Shown in pieces: positions 27,318 through 38,464 of a DNA stretch of 64,000 nt. This DNA comes from Thermoleophilia bacterium (GTDB lineage Bacteria; Actinomycetota; Thermoleophilia; Gaiellales; Gaiellaceae). The notes under the pieces are model-generated. The model saw only the letters and a list, made by a program, of their open reading frames with translations. It did no database searches and was not told where the DNA came from. Both the position numbers and the translations under genes were made by a program. Location: the NCBI GenBank assembly GCA_023382435.1, contig JAHDVS010000006.1, forward strand, positions 1 through 64,000, given 5' to 3'. Numbering within the stretch: the stretch's first letter is position 1; each line of letters opens with the position of its first letter.

Positions 27318-28490
27318 GTGGCGGAGCGGGCGGACATCGTTGTCGTCGGCGCGGGCCTGTTCGGGACGAGCATCGCCTACCAGCTCGCCCGCCGAGGCGC
27401 GGGCACGGTCGCGCTCGTCGAGCGCGGGGCCGTTTGCGGCGGCGACTCGGGCCTCTGCTTCTCGATGGTCCGCCGCCACTACTCGAACGAGGCGACGGCC
27501 CGGCTCGCGATCCGGGGCGTCGACGTGATCAAGGACTGGGGGCGGGAGGTCGGCGCCGGCGACTCAGGGTACGTCGCGACCGGCTATCTGCTGACGGTGC
27601 CGGAGGAGCGCCTCGCCGCGGTGCGCGAGAACGTGGAGCGGCTGCGCTCGCTCGGCCTCGACACGTCGGTCCTGACACCGGAGGAGATTCACGGGGTCGA
27701 GCCGCTGCTCTCGCTCGACGGGATCGCGGGCGCTGCCTACGAGGCGGACGGCGGCTTCGCCGACACGTTCCGGATCACGCTGACCTGGTTCGCGGAGGCC
27801 GTCCGTCTCGGCGTGCGGCCCGAGCTCGGCCGCCGTGTCACCGGTCTCCGGGTCGAGCGCGGCCGGGTGCGCGGCGTCGAGACCGACCGCGGCCCGATCG
27901 AGGCGGGCGCGGTCGTGAACGCCGCGGGCGCCTGGGGGCCTGAGCTCCAGCGGACGATCGGGCACGAGCCGCCGATCCTTCTGCGCCGCCTCCAGGTCGC
28001 GTACGTGCGCCAGCCACCCGACCGGCCGCAGGCGGGCGCGCTGTTCTCGGACGTCGTCTCGAACGTCGTCTTCCGGCCCGACCGGGCCGGGCTCGCCTGC
28101 GTCGTCGCGTACCTGCCCGAGGAGCGGGTCGCGACCCGCGACGGGTGCCGCCAGGAGCTCGACGCCTCCTACGAGCCTGCCGTGCGCGACGCGCTGCGGG
28201 CGCGCCTGCCCGCGTACGCGGACGCGGGCTGGGCGGGCGGCTTCGCGGGCGCCTACGACTACACACCCGACTGGAACCCGCTGCTCGGCTGGACGCCCGG
28301 GGTGGAGGGGCTCTACCTCGCGCTCGGCTGGTCGGGCCACGGCTTCAAGCTGGCGCCCGCGGTCGGCGAGGTCGTCGCCGACGAGCTGCTGGGGCGAACG
28401 CCGGCGATCGACGTCGGCAGTCTCCGGCCCGACCGGTTCGACCGCGGCGAGGCGCTCACGCTCGCCTACGGCGCCGGCGCGCGCGCGTAG
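27318..28490 (+). CDS. FAD-dependent oxidoreductase (DAO/sarcosine oxidase beta-like)
   Basis: This is a flavoenzyme of the DAO family, 390 residues, that would oxidise a secondary amine, amino acid or similar substrate. The dinucleotide-binding motif is DIVVVGAGLFGTSIAYQLAR at the N-terminus. The C-terminal block TPDWNPLLGWTPGVEGLYLA and the GHGFKLAPAVGEVVA sequence, which closes over FAD, match the sarcosine oxidase beta-like branch. No partner subunits lie nearby, so it may be a monomeric type. The start is GTG 27318. A hairpin follows at 28508-28523. The substrate is not predictable from the window. Confidence 0.82.
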   Translation: MAERADIVVVGAGLFGTSIAYQLARRGAGTVALVERGAVCGGDSGLCFSMVRRHYSNEATARLAIRGVDVIKDWGREVGAGDSGYVATGYLLTVPEERLAAVRENVERLRSLGLDTSVLTPEEIHGVEPLLSLDGIAGAAYEADGGFADTFRITLTWFAEAVRLGVRPELGRRVTGLRVERGRVRGVETDRGPIEAGAVVNAAGAWGPELQRTIGHEPPILLRRLQVAYVRQPPDRPQAGALFSDVVSNVVFRPDRAGLACVVAYLPEERVATRDGCRQELDASYEPAVRDALRARLPAYADAGWAGGFAGAYDYTPDWNPLLGWTPGVEGLYLALGWSGHGFKLAPAVGEVVADELLGRTPAIDVGSLRPDRFDRGEALTLAYGAGARA

Positions 28491-28507
28491 CGCGGGCGCT
28501 CTCTCCT

Positions 28508-28523
28508 GTCACGCTCTCGTGAC
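28508..28523 (+). terminator. Hairpin after the FAD oxidoreductase gene
   Basis: GTCACG, loop ctct, CGTGAC form a perfect 6-bp stem followed by gctttcg. It lies 18 bp after the stop and before comEA, so it can act as a weak terminator. Confidence 0.4.
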
Positions 28524-28579
28524 GCTTTCGGCATCGTCCGCGCACCCCGCGGCACGCGGGCGGCGGGACCATCGGCTGC

Positions 28580-29185
28580 ATGCGGATGCCTGCGATCCCG
28601 CGCGGCCGCGCGCTCGCCTACCTGGCCCTGATCGCGGGCCTGCTCGCGCTCGGTGGGCGAATCCTTCTCGGCGGCGGCAACGCGGCGCTCGAGGCGGCGC
28701 CGGTCGCGACGCTCGCTCCGGCGGCGGGCGTCTCGGAGCCGGCCGCGGCCGAGCCGACGGTCCTCGTCGTCCACGTCGCCGGCGCCGTCAGGCGGCCGGG
28801 CGTCTACCGGCTGGCGGAGGGGAGCCGGGTCGCCGACGCGGTCGAGGAGGCGGGGGGCGCGTCACGTCGGGCCGCGATCGGGCTCGTGAACCTGGCGGCG
28901 CTGCTCGTCGACGGCCAGCAGGTGCTCGTGCCGGCGCGCGGCGGCAGGGGATCCTCCGCCGGCGGGGTCGCGGGTGTCGCCGGCAGTCCGTCGGGACCGC
29001 TGAGCCTGAGCACGGCGACGCTGGAGCAACTCGACCTGCTGCCCGGCGTCGGGCCGGTGACGGCGCAGCGGATTCTCGACTACCGCGAGCGCCACGGCCC
29101 GTTCGCGTCCGTCGACGAGTTGGACGCCGTTCCGGGGATCGGCCCGGCACGCCTCGAGCAGCTGCGGGAGCTCGTCGTGCCGTGA
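28580..29185 (+). CDS. comEA: Competence protein ComEA, helix-hairpin-helix DNA receptor
   Basis: ComEA is the membrane-anchored receptor that binds external double-stranded DNA for uptake. The 201-residue protein has an N-terminal membrane span (about residues 10-30), a linker, an SLBB domain (HVAGAVRRPGVYRLAEGSRV) and a C-terminal double helix-hairpin-helix (LDLLPGVGPVTAQRILDYR, later VPGIGPARLEQL). ATG 28580 is used; ATG 28586 is equally possible. comEC follows with a GTGA overlap, so receptor and channel are translated together. Confidence 0.93.
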   Translation: MRMPAIPRGRALAYLALIAGLLALGGRILLGGGNAALEAAPVATLAPAAGVSEPAAAEPTVLVVHVAGAVRRPGVYRLAEGSRVADAVEEAGGASRRAAIGLVNLAALLVDGQQVLVPARGGRGSSAGGVAGVAGSPSGPLSLSTATLEQLDLLPGVGPVTAQRILDYRERHGPFASVDELDAVPGIGPARLEQLRELVVP

Positions 29186-31467
29186 TTTGTGCCGCGAGCC
29201 CGCCTGCCGCCCACCTCCTCGCTGCCGGGTTGTGCGCCGGGCTTGCCGCCTCGCTCGGCCTGCGCGCCGCCTCCCCGGGCGTAGCTGCCGCCGCCGCCCT
29301 GCTCGGAGCGCTGTCGGTGGCGCTGCCCCGCGGCCGCGCAATCGTGCTGGTGCTCGCTCTCGTCACCGCTGGTGTCTGGTGGGGAAGCGTTCGGCTCGCC
29401 GAGCTCGATCGGAGCGTTCTCGCGAGCGCGGTGGGGGAGTCCGCGCTCGCCCGGGTCGAGACGACCGGTCCCGCCCGGCCGGGCCTGCATACGATGCGAA
29501 TCCCGGTGAGGGTGATTGCCTTCGACGGGCGGACGATCGGCGAGCCCGCCCAGCTCGAGCTGCCGACCGGCGCGCCCACACCGGAGCAGGGGGCGATCCT
29601 CGAGCTGGTCGCGCGGGTCCGGCTTCCGCGCGGGCCCAGCGAGCCGGGCGGCTTCGATGAGGCCGCGTACCTGCGTCGCCGCGGCATGCACGTGGTTCTG
29701 CGCGGCGCTCGCTTCGACAGCGTCGGGCACCGAGGCGGGCTCGCGGGGGCAGCCGACAGGCTGCGCGAGCGGCTGGCCGGCTCGCTCGCCCCGGGTCTCG
29801 AGGGCGAGCGTCGCGCTCTCGTCGAGGGGATCGTGCTCGGCCGGGATGAGGGGCTCGATGACGCTCTGCGGGACCGCTTCCGCGCCTCGGGTCTGTACCA
29901 CGTCCTGGCCGTGTCGGGACAGAACGTCGCCTACGTCGTCGCGGGCGTGCTCCTCGCGGCCTGGCTCCTGGGCGTGCCTCGCGCGGCCGCGCAGATCGCC
30001 GCGCTCGTCGCGGTCGCGGGCTACGTCGTCGCGGTCGGCTGGCAGCCGTCGGTCGTGCGGGCGGGGGTCGCGGGCGCGCTTGCCTCGCTAGCCTGGCTCG
30101 CATCCCGCCCGCGAGACCGCTGGTACTTCCTGCTCGTCGGTGCGGTCGTGCTGCTCGCGTGGAGCCCGTACAGCCTGCTCGATCCCGGCTTCCAGCTCTC
30201 GTTCGCGGCCGTCGCCGCGATCTTCCTGCTCGTGCCGCGGCTGGAGCGCCGCCTCGAGGGCTACCCCGTGCCGCGCGTGCTCGCGGCCGCGGTGGCGGTC
30301 TCCGGTGCGTGCGGTCTCGCCACCGCCCCAATCCTCTGGCTGCAGTTCGGCGCCGTGCCAGTCTGGTCGGTGCTCGCCAACGTGCTGGCGCTGCCGGTCG
30401 TCGCTCCGATACTCGGGCTCGGGTTGCTCTCGGCCGCCGCGAGCCCGGTGCTTGCGGACATGGCGCTCGCGCTCGGCTGGTTGAACGGCTGGCTGGCCGC
30501 CTACCTTGCGTGGTGCGCCCGGCTCGTGGGCGGGCTGCCGCTCGCCCAGCTTCGCTCCGGCGCCGCTCTACTCGGCATCGGCCTCGGCGTGCTCGCGCTC
30601 GTCGGCGTCGCGCGTGCTCCGGCTCGACTGCGGCGCCCGGCGCTCGCTCTCGCGCTCGCAGCGGCCCTCGGGCTCGCCGCCTGGAAGATCGACCTGCCCG
30701 CGGCGCCGCTGCCGCCGCCGGAGGGCCTGAGGGTGTCGTTTCTCGACGTCGGCCAGGGGGACGCGATCCTGCTCCAGGTCCCGGAGGGTGCCGTGCTCAT
30801 CGACCAGGGCCCGCCGGAGGCGAACGTCGCCGAGCGGCTGCGCGCGTTCGGGGTGAAGAGCCTGTCGGCTCTCGTCCTCACCCATCCCCAGCGCGACCAC
30901 GTCGGCGGGGCCGTCGACGTCCTGCGCTCGGTCCCGGTGGCGCGGGTGCTCGATCCGGACCTGCCCGTGGAGAGCCCCGATGGGGGCGCTGCGCTTGCGG
31001 CGGCGCGCTCGCGCGGCGTCCCGATCGTGGTCGCGCGTGCCGGGCAGCGGCTCGCGCTCGGCCGGCTGCGGCTCTCCGTGCTCTGGCCGGACGGGCCCGG
31101 AGCGCCCGGCGAGGACCCGAACGGCCGGGCAGTCGTCCTGCTCGCCACGTTCGGGTCGATCGACGTCCTGCTCACCGCCGACGCGGAGTCCGGCGTCACC
31201 GCGCGGCTCCGGCTCCCCCGCGTCGAGGTGCTGAAGGTCGCCCACCACGGCTCCGCGGACGAAGGGCTGCCCGCGTTGCTCGAACGGATTCGCCCTCTCG
31301 CCGCCGTCGTCTCCGTCGGCGAGCGAAACGACTACGGCCACCCGACACGCTCGACGCTGGCGGCGCTTGCCGCCAGCCCGGGCACGCGTACGTACCGAAC
31401 CGATCGCGACGGCACGGTCGTCGTCGAGAGCGACGGGGCGGCGCTCACCGTGCGGACCTGGCGCTGA
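29182..31467 (+). CDS. comEC: Competence protein ComEC, DNA uptake channel
   Basis: ComEC is the inner-membrane channel for single-stranded DNA uptake. The 761-residue protein starts at GTG 29182 inside the comEA stop. It has N-terminal membrane spans and an OB-like external part, then the Competence domain of multiple spans (HVLAVSGQNVAYVVAG, FQLSFAAVAAIFLL), then a C-terminal metallo-beta-lactamase domain (LDVGQGDAIL, H568PQRDH573 VGG, VAHHGS). The His/Asp metal ligands are kept, so the nuclease domain could be active. No other competence genes are in this window. Confidence 0.94.
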   Translation: MICAASPPAAHLLAAGLCAGLAASLGLRAASPGVAAAAALLGALSVALPRGRAIVLVLALVTAGVWWGSVRLAELDRSVLASAVGESALARVETTGPARPGLHTMRIPVRVIAFDGRTIGEPAQLELPTGAPTPEQGAILELVARVRLPRGPSEPGGFDEAAYLRRRGMHVVLRGARFDSVGHRGGLAGAADRLRERLAGSLAPGLEGERRALVEGIVLGRDEGLDDALRDRFRASGLYHVLAVSGQNVAYVVAGVLLAAWLLGVPRAAAQIAALVAVAGYVVAVGWQPSVVRAGVAGALASLAWLASRPRDRWYFLLVGAVVLLAWSPYSLLDPGFQLSFAAVAAIFLLVPRLERRLEGYPVPRVLAAAVAVSGACGLATAPILWLQFGAVPVWSVLANVLALPVVAPILGLGLLSAAASPVLADMALALGWLNGWLAAYLAWCARLVGGLPLAQLRSGAALLGIGLGVLALVGVARAPARLRRPALALALAAALGLAAWKIDLPAAPLPPPEGLRVSFLDVGQGDAILLQVPEGAVLIDQGPPEANVAERLRAFGVKSLSALVLTHPQRDHVGGAVDVLRSVPVARVLDPDLPVESPDGGAALAAARSRGVPIVVARAGQRLALGRLRLSVLWPDGPGAPGEDPNGRAVVLLATFGSIDVLLTADAESGVTARLRLPRVEVLKVAHHGSADEGLPALLERIRPLAAVVSVGERNDYGHPTRSTLAALAASPGTRTYRTDRDGTVVVESDGAALTVRTWR

Positions 31468-31469
31468 CG

Positions 31470-31475
31470 TATCCT
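31470..31475 (+). promoter_or_regulatory. -10 element of holA (leaderless geometry)
   Basis: TATCCT ends 6 nt before GTG 31482, immediately after the comEC stop. The spacing predicts transcription starting at the GTG. Confidence 0.55.
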
Positions 31476-31481
31476 GGCCCA

Positions 31482-32450
31482 GTGGCGGAGGAGCTGAAGC
31501 CGGTCTACCTGATCACCGGCACCGACCTGCCGAAAGTCTCGCTCGCTCTGCGCCGGCTGCGGCGGCGGTTCGAGGAGGGGTCGGTCGACGAGCTCGACGC
31601 AGCCGTCGCCTCCGGGGAGGACGCGGTCGCTGCCACGAACGCGCTCGGCCTGTTCGGTGGCGGCGAGCGACTCGTGCTCGTCCGCGGGATCGAGCGCTGG
31701 AAGAAGGCGGATGCCGAGGCGATCGTCGCCTCTCTCGAGACCCCGGCGCCCGGGGCGGTGCTGGCGCTTGCCGGCGACGCCTCCAGGCACGCCGGCCTCG
31801 CCGAGGCCTGTGCCCGCGCCGGTGACGTGCTCAGCTTCGACATCCCGGTCCGCAGGACGCGGAACCGCGAGACGCCGGATCACGTTGCCTGGGCGAGAGC
31901 GCAGCTCGAGCGGGCAGGCGTACGCGCCGACCAGGACGCAGTCGCACGGCTCGTCGAGCTCGTCGGCCCGGACACGTTCGCGCTCGAGACCGAGGTCGAC
32001 AAGCTCGCGACCTGGTCGGACGGCTCCCCGGTCGGCGTGCGCGACGTCGAGGCCCTGACCGCGCCGACCGCCGAGACCTCCGACTATGCCGTCGCCGACG
32101 CCTGGGGCGCACGCGCCCCGGCGGAGCTCCTGTCGGCGTGCGAGGCCGCGCTCGGCAGGGGCTCCGAGCCGACGGTGATCGTCGCTCGCCTCTTCGGTCA
32201 CGTCGGCCGCGTCCGCGGCGTGCAGCGCCTCCGCGACGATGGCATCCCGGTCGGCGAGATGGCAGGGCGCCTCGGGCTGCGCTTCCCGCCCCGCCGCGAG
32301 CTCGGCCACGCCGGCAACTACACCCGCGAGGAGCTCGACGAGGCCGTCGTGCGCCTCGCCGCGCTCGATGCGGCGCTCAAGGGGGGCAGCAGGCTCGATC
32401 CCGAGCTCGAGCTGGAGCGGGCGCTCGTCGAGCTGACGCGCCACGCCTGA
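31482..32450 (+). CDS. holA: DNA polymerase III subunit delta
   Basis: HolA is the delta subunit of the clamp loader that opens the beta clamp. The 322-residue protein begins VAEELKPVYLITGTDLPKVS and has the family's LFGGGERLVLVRGIERW block and the central EVDKLATW region of the delta AAA-like fold, with VARLFGHVGRVRGVQRL in the C-terminal collar. The GTG 31482 start fits the TATCCT element just upstream. The order comEA-comEC-holA-rpsT is widely conserved, which supports the call for this divergent family. Confidence 0.92.
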   Translation: MAEELKPVYLITGTDLPKVSLALRRLRRRFEEGSVDELDAAVASGEDAVAATNALGLFGGGERLVLVRGIERWKKADAEAIVASLETPAPGAVLALAGDASRHAGLAEACARAGDVLSFDIPVRRTRNRETPDHVAWARAQLERAGVRADQDAVARLVELVGPDTFALETEVDKLATWSDGSPVGVRDVEALTAPTAETSDYAVADAWGARAPAELLSACEAALGRGSEPTVIVARLFGHVGRVRGVQRLRDDGIPVGEMAGRLGLRFPPRRELGHAGNYTREELDEAVVRLAALDAALKGGSRLDPELELERALVELTRHA

Positions 32451-32474
32451 CGTGGCCCGGGCCGGGCCCCGGCT

Positions 32475-32744
32475 CTAGCTCGCGTCGCGGGAGGCGACGA
32501 GCCGCGCGGCCTGCGCCTTCTTGCGCGCCGCCCGGTTCGGGTGGATCGCGCGGCGGGCCGCCCCCTTGTCGAGCGTGCGCACGAGCGCGCGATGCTCCGC
32601 CGCGATCCGCTCCTCGTCGCCGTCGGCGACCGCGTTCGCGAGCCGCCGGTGGAGCGTCTTCGCTGTCGAGCGCCAGCGCAGGTTCTCGAGCCGCTGCCTG
32701 GCGGCGGTCCTGACGCGACGCTCCTGTTGCTTGATGTTGGGCAT
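32475..32744 (-). CDS. rpsT: 30S ribosomal protein S20
   Basis: S20 is a primary 16S rRNA-binding protein of the small subunit. The 89-residue, strongly basic helical product begins [18 protein letters not shown] and contains the [17 protein letters not shown] signature near the end. It is encoded opposite to holA and murJ, which is the usual orientation for this gene beside holA. It converges with holA over a 24-bp gap. Its transcript starts from TAGCAT near 32781-32786 and has a leader of about 30 nt with a hairpin. Confidence 0.96.
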   Translation of the reverse strand: MPNIKQQERRVRTAARQRLENLRWRSTAKTLHRRLANAVADGDEERIAAEHRALVRTLDKGAARRAIHPNRAARKKAQAARLVASRDAS

Positions 32745-32755
32745 GACAGCAAAGC

Positions 32756-32774
32756 GCCCCGCTCGATCCGGGGC
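32756..32774 (-). promoter_or_regulatory. Hairpin in the rpsT mRNA leader
   Basis: GCCCCG and CGGGGC form a 6-bp stem with a 7-nt loop inside the short rpsT leader, 11 nt before its ATG. S20 represses its own translation in E. coli; whether this stem is used that way here is inference. Confidence 0.45.
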
Positions 32775-32780
32775 ACCGGG

Positions 32781-32821
32781 ATGCTAGCAGGACCCACCCT
32801 GCCCGGCCCGGCTCCTATACT
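32781..32821. promoter_or_regulatory. Divergent rpsT / murJ promoters
   Basis: On the minus strand TAGCAT (32786-32781) precedes rpsT by 36 nt. On the plus strand TATACT (32816-32821), nearly a perfect consensus, ends 8 nt before the murJ GTG 32830. The murJ transcript would be leaderless while the rpsT transcript is not. Confidence 0.55.
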
Positions 32822-32829
32822 CGACGGCC

Positions 32830-34457
32830 GTGGCGGGGCCCGAACCGGTCGAGGAGCCCGCCGGGGAGGAGACGGCCTCGGCCCACCACCGACGCCTCGC
32901 TCGCTCGACGGCCGTGTTCGCGCTCGCCACCGGTGGCTCCCGCGTGCTCGGGCTCGTGCGCGAGATCGTCGTGCGACGCTACTTCGGCGTCGAGGGCTCG
33001 ATCAACGTGTTCACGGTCGCGTTCCAGGTGCCGAACCTGATCCGCGCGCTCGTCGCCGACGCCGCGCTCTCCTCCGCGTTCGTGCCGGTCTTCAGCGAGC
33101 TGCTCGAGAAGGGGCAGCGGGCGCGCGCCTGGCGCGTCGCCTCGAGCGTCTTCTTCCTGCTCCTGCTCGCGCTGACCGCGCTGACGGCGTTGTTCGTCCT
33201 GCTCGCCCCCTGGGTGATGCGACCGTTCGGCTACGAGGACGATCAGCAGGACCTCGCGGTCGGGCTCTCGCGCGTGCTCTTCCCGATCGTCGCGCTGCTC
33301 GGCGCCTCCGGCGTGATCGTCGGGATCCTGAACAGCTACGAGCGCTTCACCGTGCCGGCGCTGACGCCGATCTTCTGGAACCTCGCGATCATCGCCGCCC
33401 TCGTCGTCGGCGTCCCCCAGGCCGGCAGCGACACCTCGAAGCTCTACGTGTACGCGGGCGGCGTGCTCGCCGGCACCGTGATCCAGGTGCTCTTGCCGGT
33501 GCCGTGGCTCGCGCGTCTCGACGGCAGCCTGCGCGTCGCGCTCGACTGGCGCGACCCGGCCGTACGGCGCGTGTTCGTGCTGATGCTTCCGGTCGCGCTC
33601 GGGCTCGGGCTGATCAACTTCAACCTCGTCGTCGACACGTTCTTCGCCGCCCGCTTCCTCGACCCGCAGCTCGCGCCGAGCGCGATCGACGCCGCTTTTC
33701 GCATCTACATGCTCCCGCAGGGGATCTTCTCCGTCGCGATCGCGACCGTGCTCTTCCCGTCCCTCTCGCGCCTCGCCGCCAGGGGCGACAGCGACGGCTT
33801 CCTCGAGACCGTCTCGCTCGGCGTCCGCCAGATCGGCTTCATGCTCGTCCCGGCCAGCGCGATCGGGGCGGCGCTCTCGATCCCGATCGTGCGCGTCCTG
33901 TACGAGCGCGGCGCCTTCGGGGCGGAGGAGACTACGGTCGTCGGCCACGCCCTCGCCGCGTTCCTGATCGGGCTCACGTTCAACGGGATGATGCTGATGC
34001 TGAACCGGGCGTTCTTCAGCCTCCAGGCACCGTGGGTGCCGACGTGGGTCGCGCTCGGGAACCTGTTCGTGAACGCCGGGCTCGACTTCGCGTTCTACCG
34101 GCTCGGGATCTGGGGGCTGCCGCTCGCGACCGCGGTCGTCAACATCGTCGCCTCCGTCGCCCTGTTCGCGATCCTGCGCCGGCGCCTCGGCCGGCTCGAC
34201 TCGCGCGCGATCGCCGGCTCCTACGCGCGGATCGTGCCGGTCGCGGCCGCCGCCGCCGGCGTCGCCTGGGGCGTCTACGCCGCCCTCGACGGGCCGCTGG
34301 GGAGAGCGTTCGGGCCGCAGGTCGTCGCCGTCGGAGCGGCCGTCGCCGCCGCCGCGCTCGCGTACCTGGTTCTGGCCCGTTTGCTGGGGATTCGCGAGCT
34401 CGGGGCGTTGCTATCGTTGGTCGGCCGCTCCGGCACGCGATCCGGCGGCCACCCCGC

Positions 34458-34461
<4 letters not shown>
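32830..34461 (+). CDS. murJ: Lipid II flippase MurJ
   Basis: MurJ moves lipid II across the membrane for peptidoglycan synthesis. The 543-residue polytopic protein belongs to the MOP/MviN superfamily with about 14 spans. After a short acidic N-terminal extension comes the conserved [20 protein letters not shown], then FVPVFSELL and [11 protein letters not shown]. The start is GTG 32830 behind a TATACT element. It replaces other genes usually between rpsT and lepA and is coupled to lepA by an ATGA overlap. Confidence 0.93.
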
Positions 34462-36244
<1,783 letters not shown>

Positions 36245-36248
<4 letters not shown>

Positions 36249-37369
36249 CCGCGGTCTCGCACCTCTACGTCCACGTCCCGTTCTGCGCGCACCGGTGCGG
36301 CTACTGCGACTTCGTCACGGTCTCCGGTCGCCGCGGCCAGCACGAGGCCTACGTGGACGCGCTGCTCGCCGAGCTCGAGCTCGAGCGCAGCCGGCTGGCG
36401 GCCGCTCTCGACACCGTCTACCTGGGCGGGGGGACGCCGACGTTCGCGGAGCCCCGACCGCTCGAGCGGCTGCTCCGCTCGCTGCCCCCGGCGGCGGAGG
36501 TGACCGTCGAGGCGAACCCGGAGACGGTCACGCCGGCACTCGTCGCGCTGCTCCGGCGGGTGGGCGTCACGCGTGTCTCGCTGGGCGCCCAGAGCTTCGA
36601 GCCGCGCCTGCTCGCGGTGCTCGAGCGCCGCGCGGGCGCCGACGACGTCCGCCGCGCGTTCGCTCGCCTTCGCGACGGCGGCTTCGACAACGTCTCGCTC
36701 GACCTCCTCTACGGGATCCCGGGCCAGAGCGCCGCCGATCTCGAGCGCGACCTGGGCTGCGCGCTCGCGCTCGCACCCGAGCACGTGTCCTGCTACGAGC
36801 TCGAGGCGAAGCCCGGGACGCGCTTCACGCACGCCCACGGGGCTGAGCTGGCACGGCAGGCTGACTCGACGGAGGGCTATTTCGAGCTCGTCGTCGAGAC
36901 GCTGACCGCGGCCGGCTACCGCTGGTACGAGACCTCGAGCTTCTGCCTGGACGGTCGGCGCTCGCGCCACAACCTCGCGACGTGGCTGGGCCGCGACTAC
37001 CTCGGCCTCGGGGTCGGCGCCGTCTCCACGGTCGCAGGCCTGCGCTGGCGCAACCGCCCCGGGCTGGCCGCCTACCTGCGGTCGCTCGACGCCGGCCGGC
37101 TTCCTCCGCGCGAGCTCGAGCCGATCAGCCAGGTCACCCGCCGCGTCGAGCGCCTGATGCTCGGGCTACGCCTCGACGAGCCGCTCCGGCTGGCCGACGT
37201 CGAAGGCGCCTACGACGCGGGCGCGCTCGCCCGGCTCGAGCGCCTCGGCCTGCTCGAGCGGCTCGGCGACCGGGTTCGCCTGACCGCCCGCGGGCGCTTC
37301 CTCGGCGGCGGCGCGACCGTCGAGTTGCTCGCGGAAATGCCTGCAAATGAGCTTGTTGTATCGGGGTGA
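36245..37369 (+). CDS. hemW: Radical SAM heme chaperone HemW
   Basis: HemW is a coproporphyrinogen oxidase-like radical SAM protein that binds heme and a [4Fe-4S] cluster. The 374-residue protein has the CxxxCxxC motif as [11 protein letters not shown], then [15 protein letters not shown] and the HemN-like C-terminal domain. CGYCD rather than a second N-terminal cysteine argues for HemW over HemN. The SRHNLATW segment replaces the more usual SxHNxxYW. The start is GTG 36245 within the lepA stop. It ends 18 bp before hrcA. Confidence 0.92.
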
Positions 37370-37384
37370 TCGGCTAGCATCACC
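37353..37384 (+). promoter_or_regulatory. hrcA promoter with an embedded inverted repeat
   Basis: TTGTTG (37353-37358), a 16-bp spacer and TAGCAT (37375-37380) form a good -35/-10 pair, and ATG 37388 follows after 7 nt. GGTGAT (37365-37370) and ATCACC (37379-37384) make a 6-bp inverted repeat with an 8-bp centre right across the -10. It is not the CIRCE sequence usually bound by HrcA, but its place suggests an operator. Confidence 0.55.
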
Positions 37385-37387
37385 GGT

Positions 37388-38428
37388 ATGGAGCCCGGGA
37401 CGCAGGATCTGACCGACCGGCAGCGCGCAATCCTCGAGTACGTCGTCGAGGACTACGTCGCCGCCGGCCAGCCCGTCGGGTCGAAGGCGCTCGCGAGCCG
37501 CCGGCGGATGCGGATCTCCGCCTCGACCGTGCGCTACGAGCTCGCGGAGCTCGAGGAGCGCGGGCTGCTCAGCCACCCGCACACGTCCGCCGGGCGGGTC
37601 CCGACCGATCTCGGCTACCGCGTCTACGTCGACCGGTTGCTCGGAACGCTCGAGCCGAGGACGACCGAGCTGACGCTCGACCTGTCCGCCGCCAGCCGGG
37701 AGGTCGACGTGGCGCTCCAGACCACCACCGACGCGCTCGCCCACGTCACGCACCTGCTCGCGCTCGTGACGGCGCCGCCGCTCGAGGCGACGATCGTGCG
37801 CCACGTCGAGGTGCTGATGCTCCAGCCGCGGGCGGTCGTCTGTGTGGTGATCACGTCGAGCGGCGACGTGTCGAAGCGGATCGCCACATTCGACGAGCCC
37901 GTCGATCCGGGGCTGGCCGAGTGGGCGCGCGAGTACCTGAACGAGCAGGTCGCAGGCCTCGCGCTCGGCGCCCGCTTGCTTCGGAACCGCTTCGGCGACC
38001 CCGGCCTCTCCCCGCGCGAGCGTGAATTCCTGGCCGCGCTCGAGCCCGCGTTCGCGGAGCTCGTCGAGCGGGGGGAGCGCGACGTGTACGTGGGCGGCGC
38101 CGCCGGCGTGATGGACGAGTTCCCCGCCGACGACATCGGCGCGTTCCGCAGCCTGCTCGAGGCGCTCGAACGCCGCGCCGCCCTGCTCGAGCTGACACGG
38201 GCAAGGCTCGCGGCCCGCAGGCCGTTCGTTCGCGTCGGATCCGAGCTCGACGACCCGGCGTTCGCGAGGGTCTCCCTGGTCGGCGCACCGTACGGGCTCA
38301 GCCGTCGCAACCTCGGCACCGTCAGCCTGATCGGCCCGACGCGAATGGATTACGGCAAGGCGATCGGGGCGGTCAGGGCGGCCGCGCTCGAGCTGTCCCG
38401 GTTCGTCGAGGGCCTCTACGACGAGTGA
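37388..38428 (+). CDS. hrcA: Heat-inducible transcription repressor HrcA
   Basis: HrcA represses chaperone genes and is inactivated on heat shock. The 346-residue protein has a winged-helix N-terminus (DLTDRQRAILEYVVEDYVAA, then SASTVRYELAELEERGLLSH, HTSAGRVPTDLGYR) and the C-terminal domain ending RRNLGTVSLIGPTRMDYGKA. The start is ATG 37388, 7 nt after a TAGCAT -10. It is followed by dnaJ, but no grpE or dnaK is present; in actinobacteria an hrcA-dnaJ pair away from dnaK is common. The operator may be the inverted repeat at its own promoter. Confidence 0.94.
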   Translation: MEPGTQDLTDRQRAILEYVVEDYVAAGQPVGSKALASRRRMRISASTVRYELAELEERGLLSHPHTSAGRVPTDLGYRVYVDRLLGTLEPRTTELTLDLSAASREVDVALQTTTDALAHVTHLLALVTAPPLEATIVRHVEVLMLQPRAVVCVVITSSGDVSKRIATFDEPVDPGLAEWAREYLNEQVAGLALGARLLRNRFGDPGLSPREREFLAALEPAFAELVERGERDVYVGGAAGVMDEFPADDIGAFRSLLEALERRAALLELTRARLAARRPFVRVGSELDDPAFARVSLVGAPYGLSRRNLGTVSLIGPTRMDYGKAIGAVRAAALELSRFVEGLYDE

Positions 38429-38450
38429 CTCGGGGCTCCGGGGCCGGCGC

Positions 38451-38456
38451 TACCCT
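38451..38456 (+). promoter_or_regulatory. -10 element of dnaJ (leaderless geometry)
   Basis: TACCCT ends 8 nt before ATG 38465. It suggests dnaJ has its own start in addition to read-through from hrcA. Confidence 0.45.
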
Positions 38457-38464
38457 GGTCCGCG

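Noticed and set aside
32450-32475. Terminator between convergent holA and rpsT
   Set aside because: The gap holds a run of GGCC-type palindromes (ggcccgggccgggcccc), but no single stem with a defined loop stands out.
37321-37387. CIRCE element upstream of hrcA
   Set aside because: I looked for TTAGCACTC-N9-GAGTGCTAA and found only the different repeat GGTGAT-N8-ATCACC.
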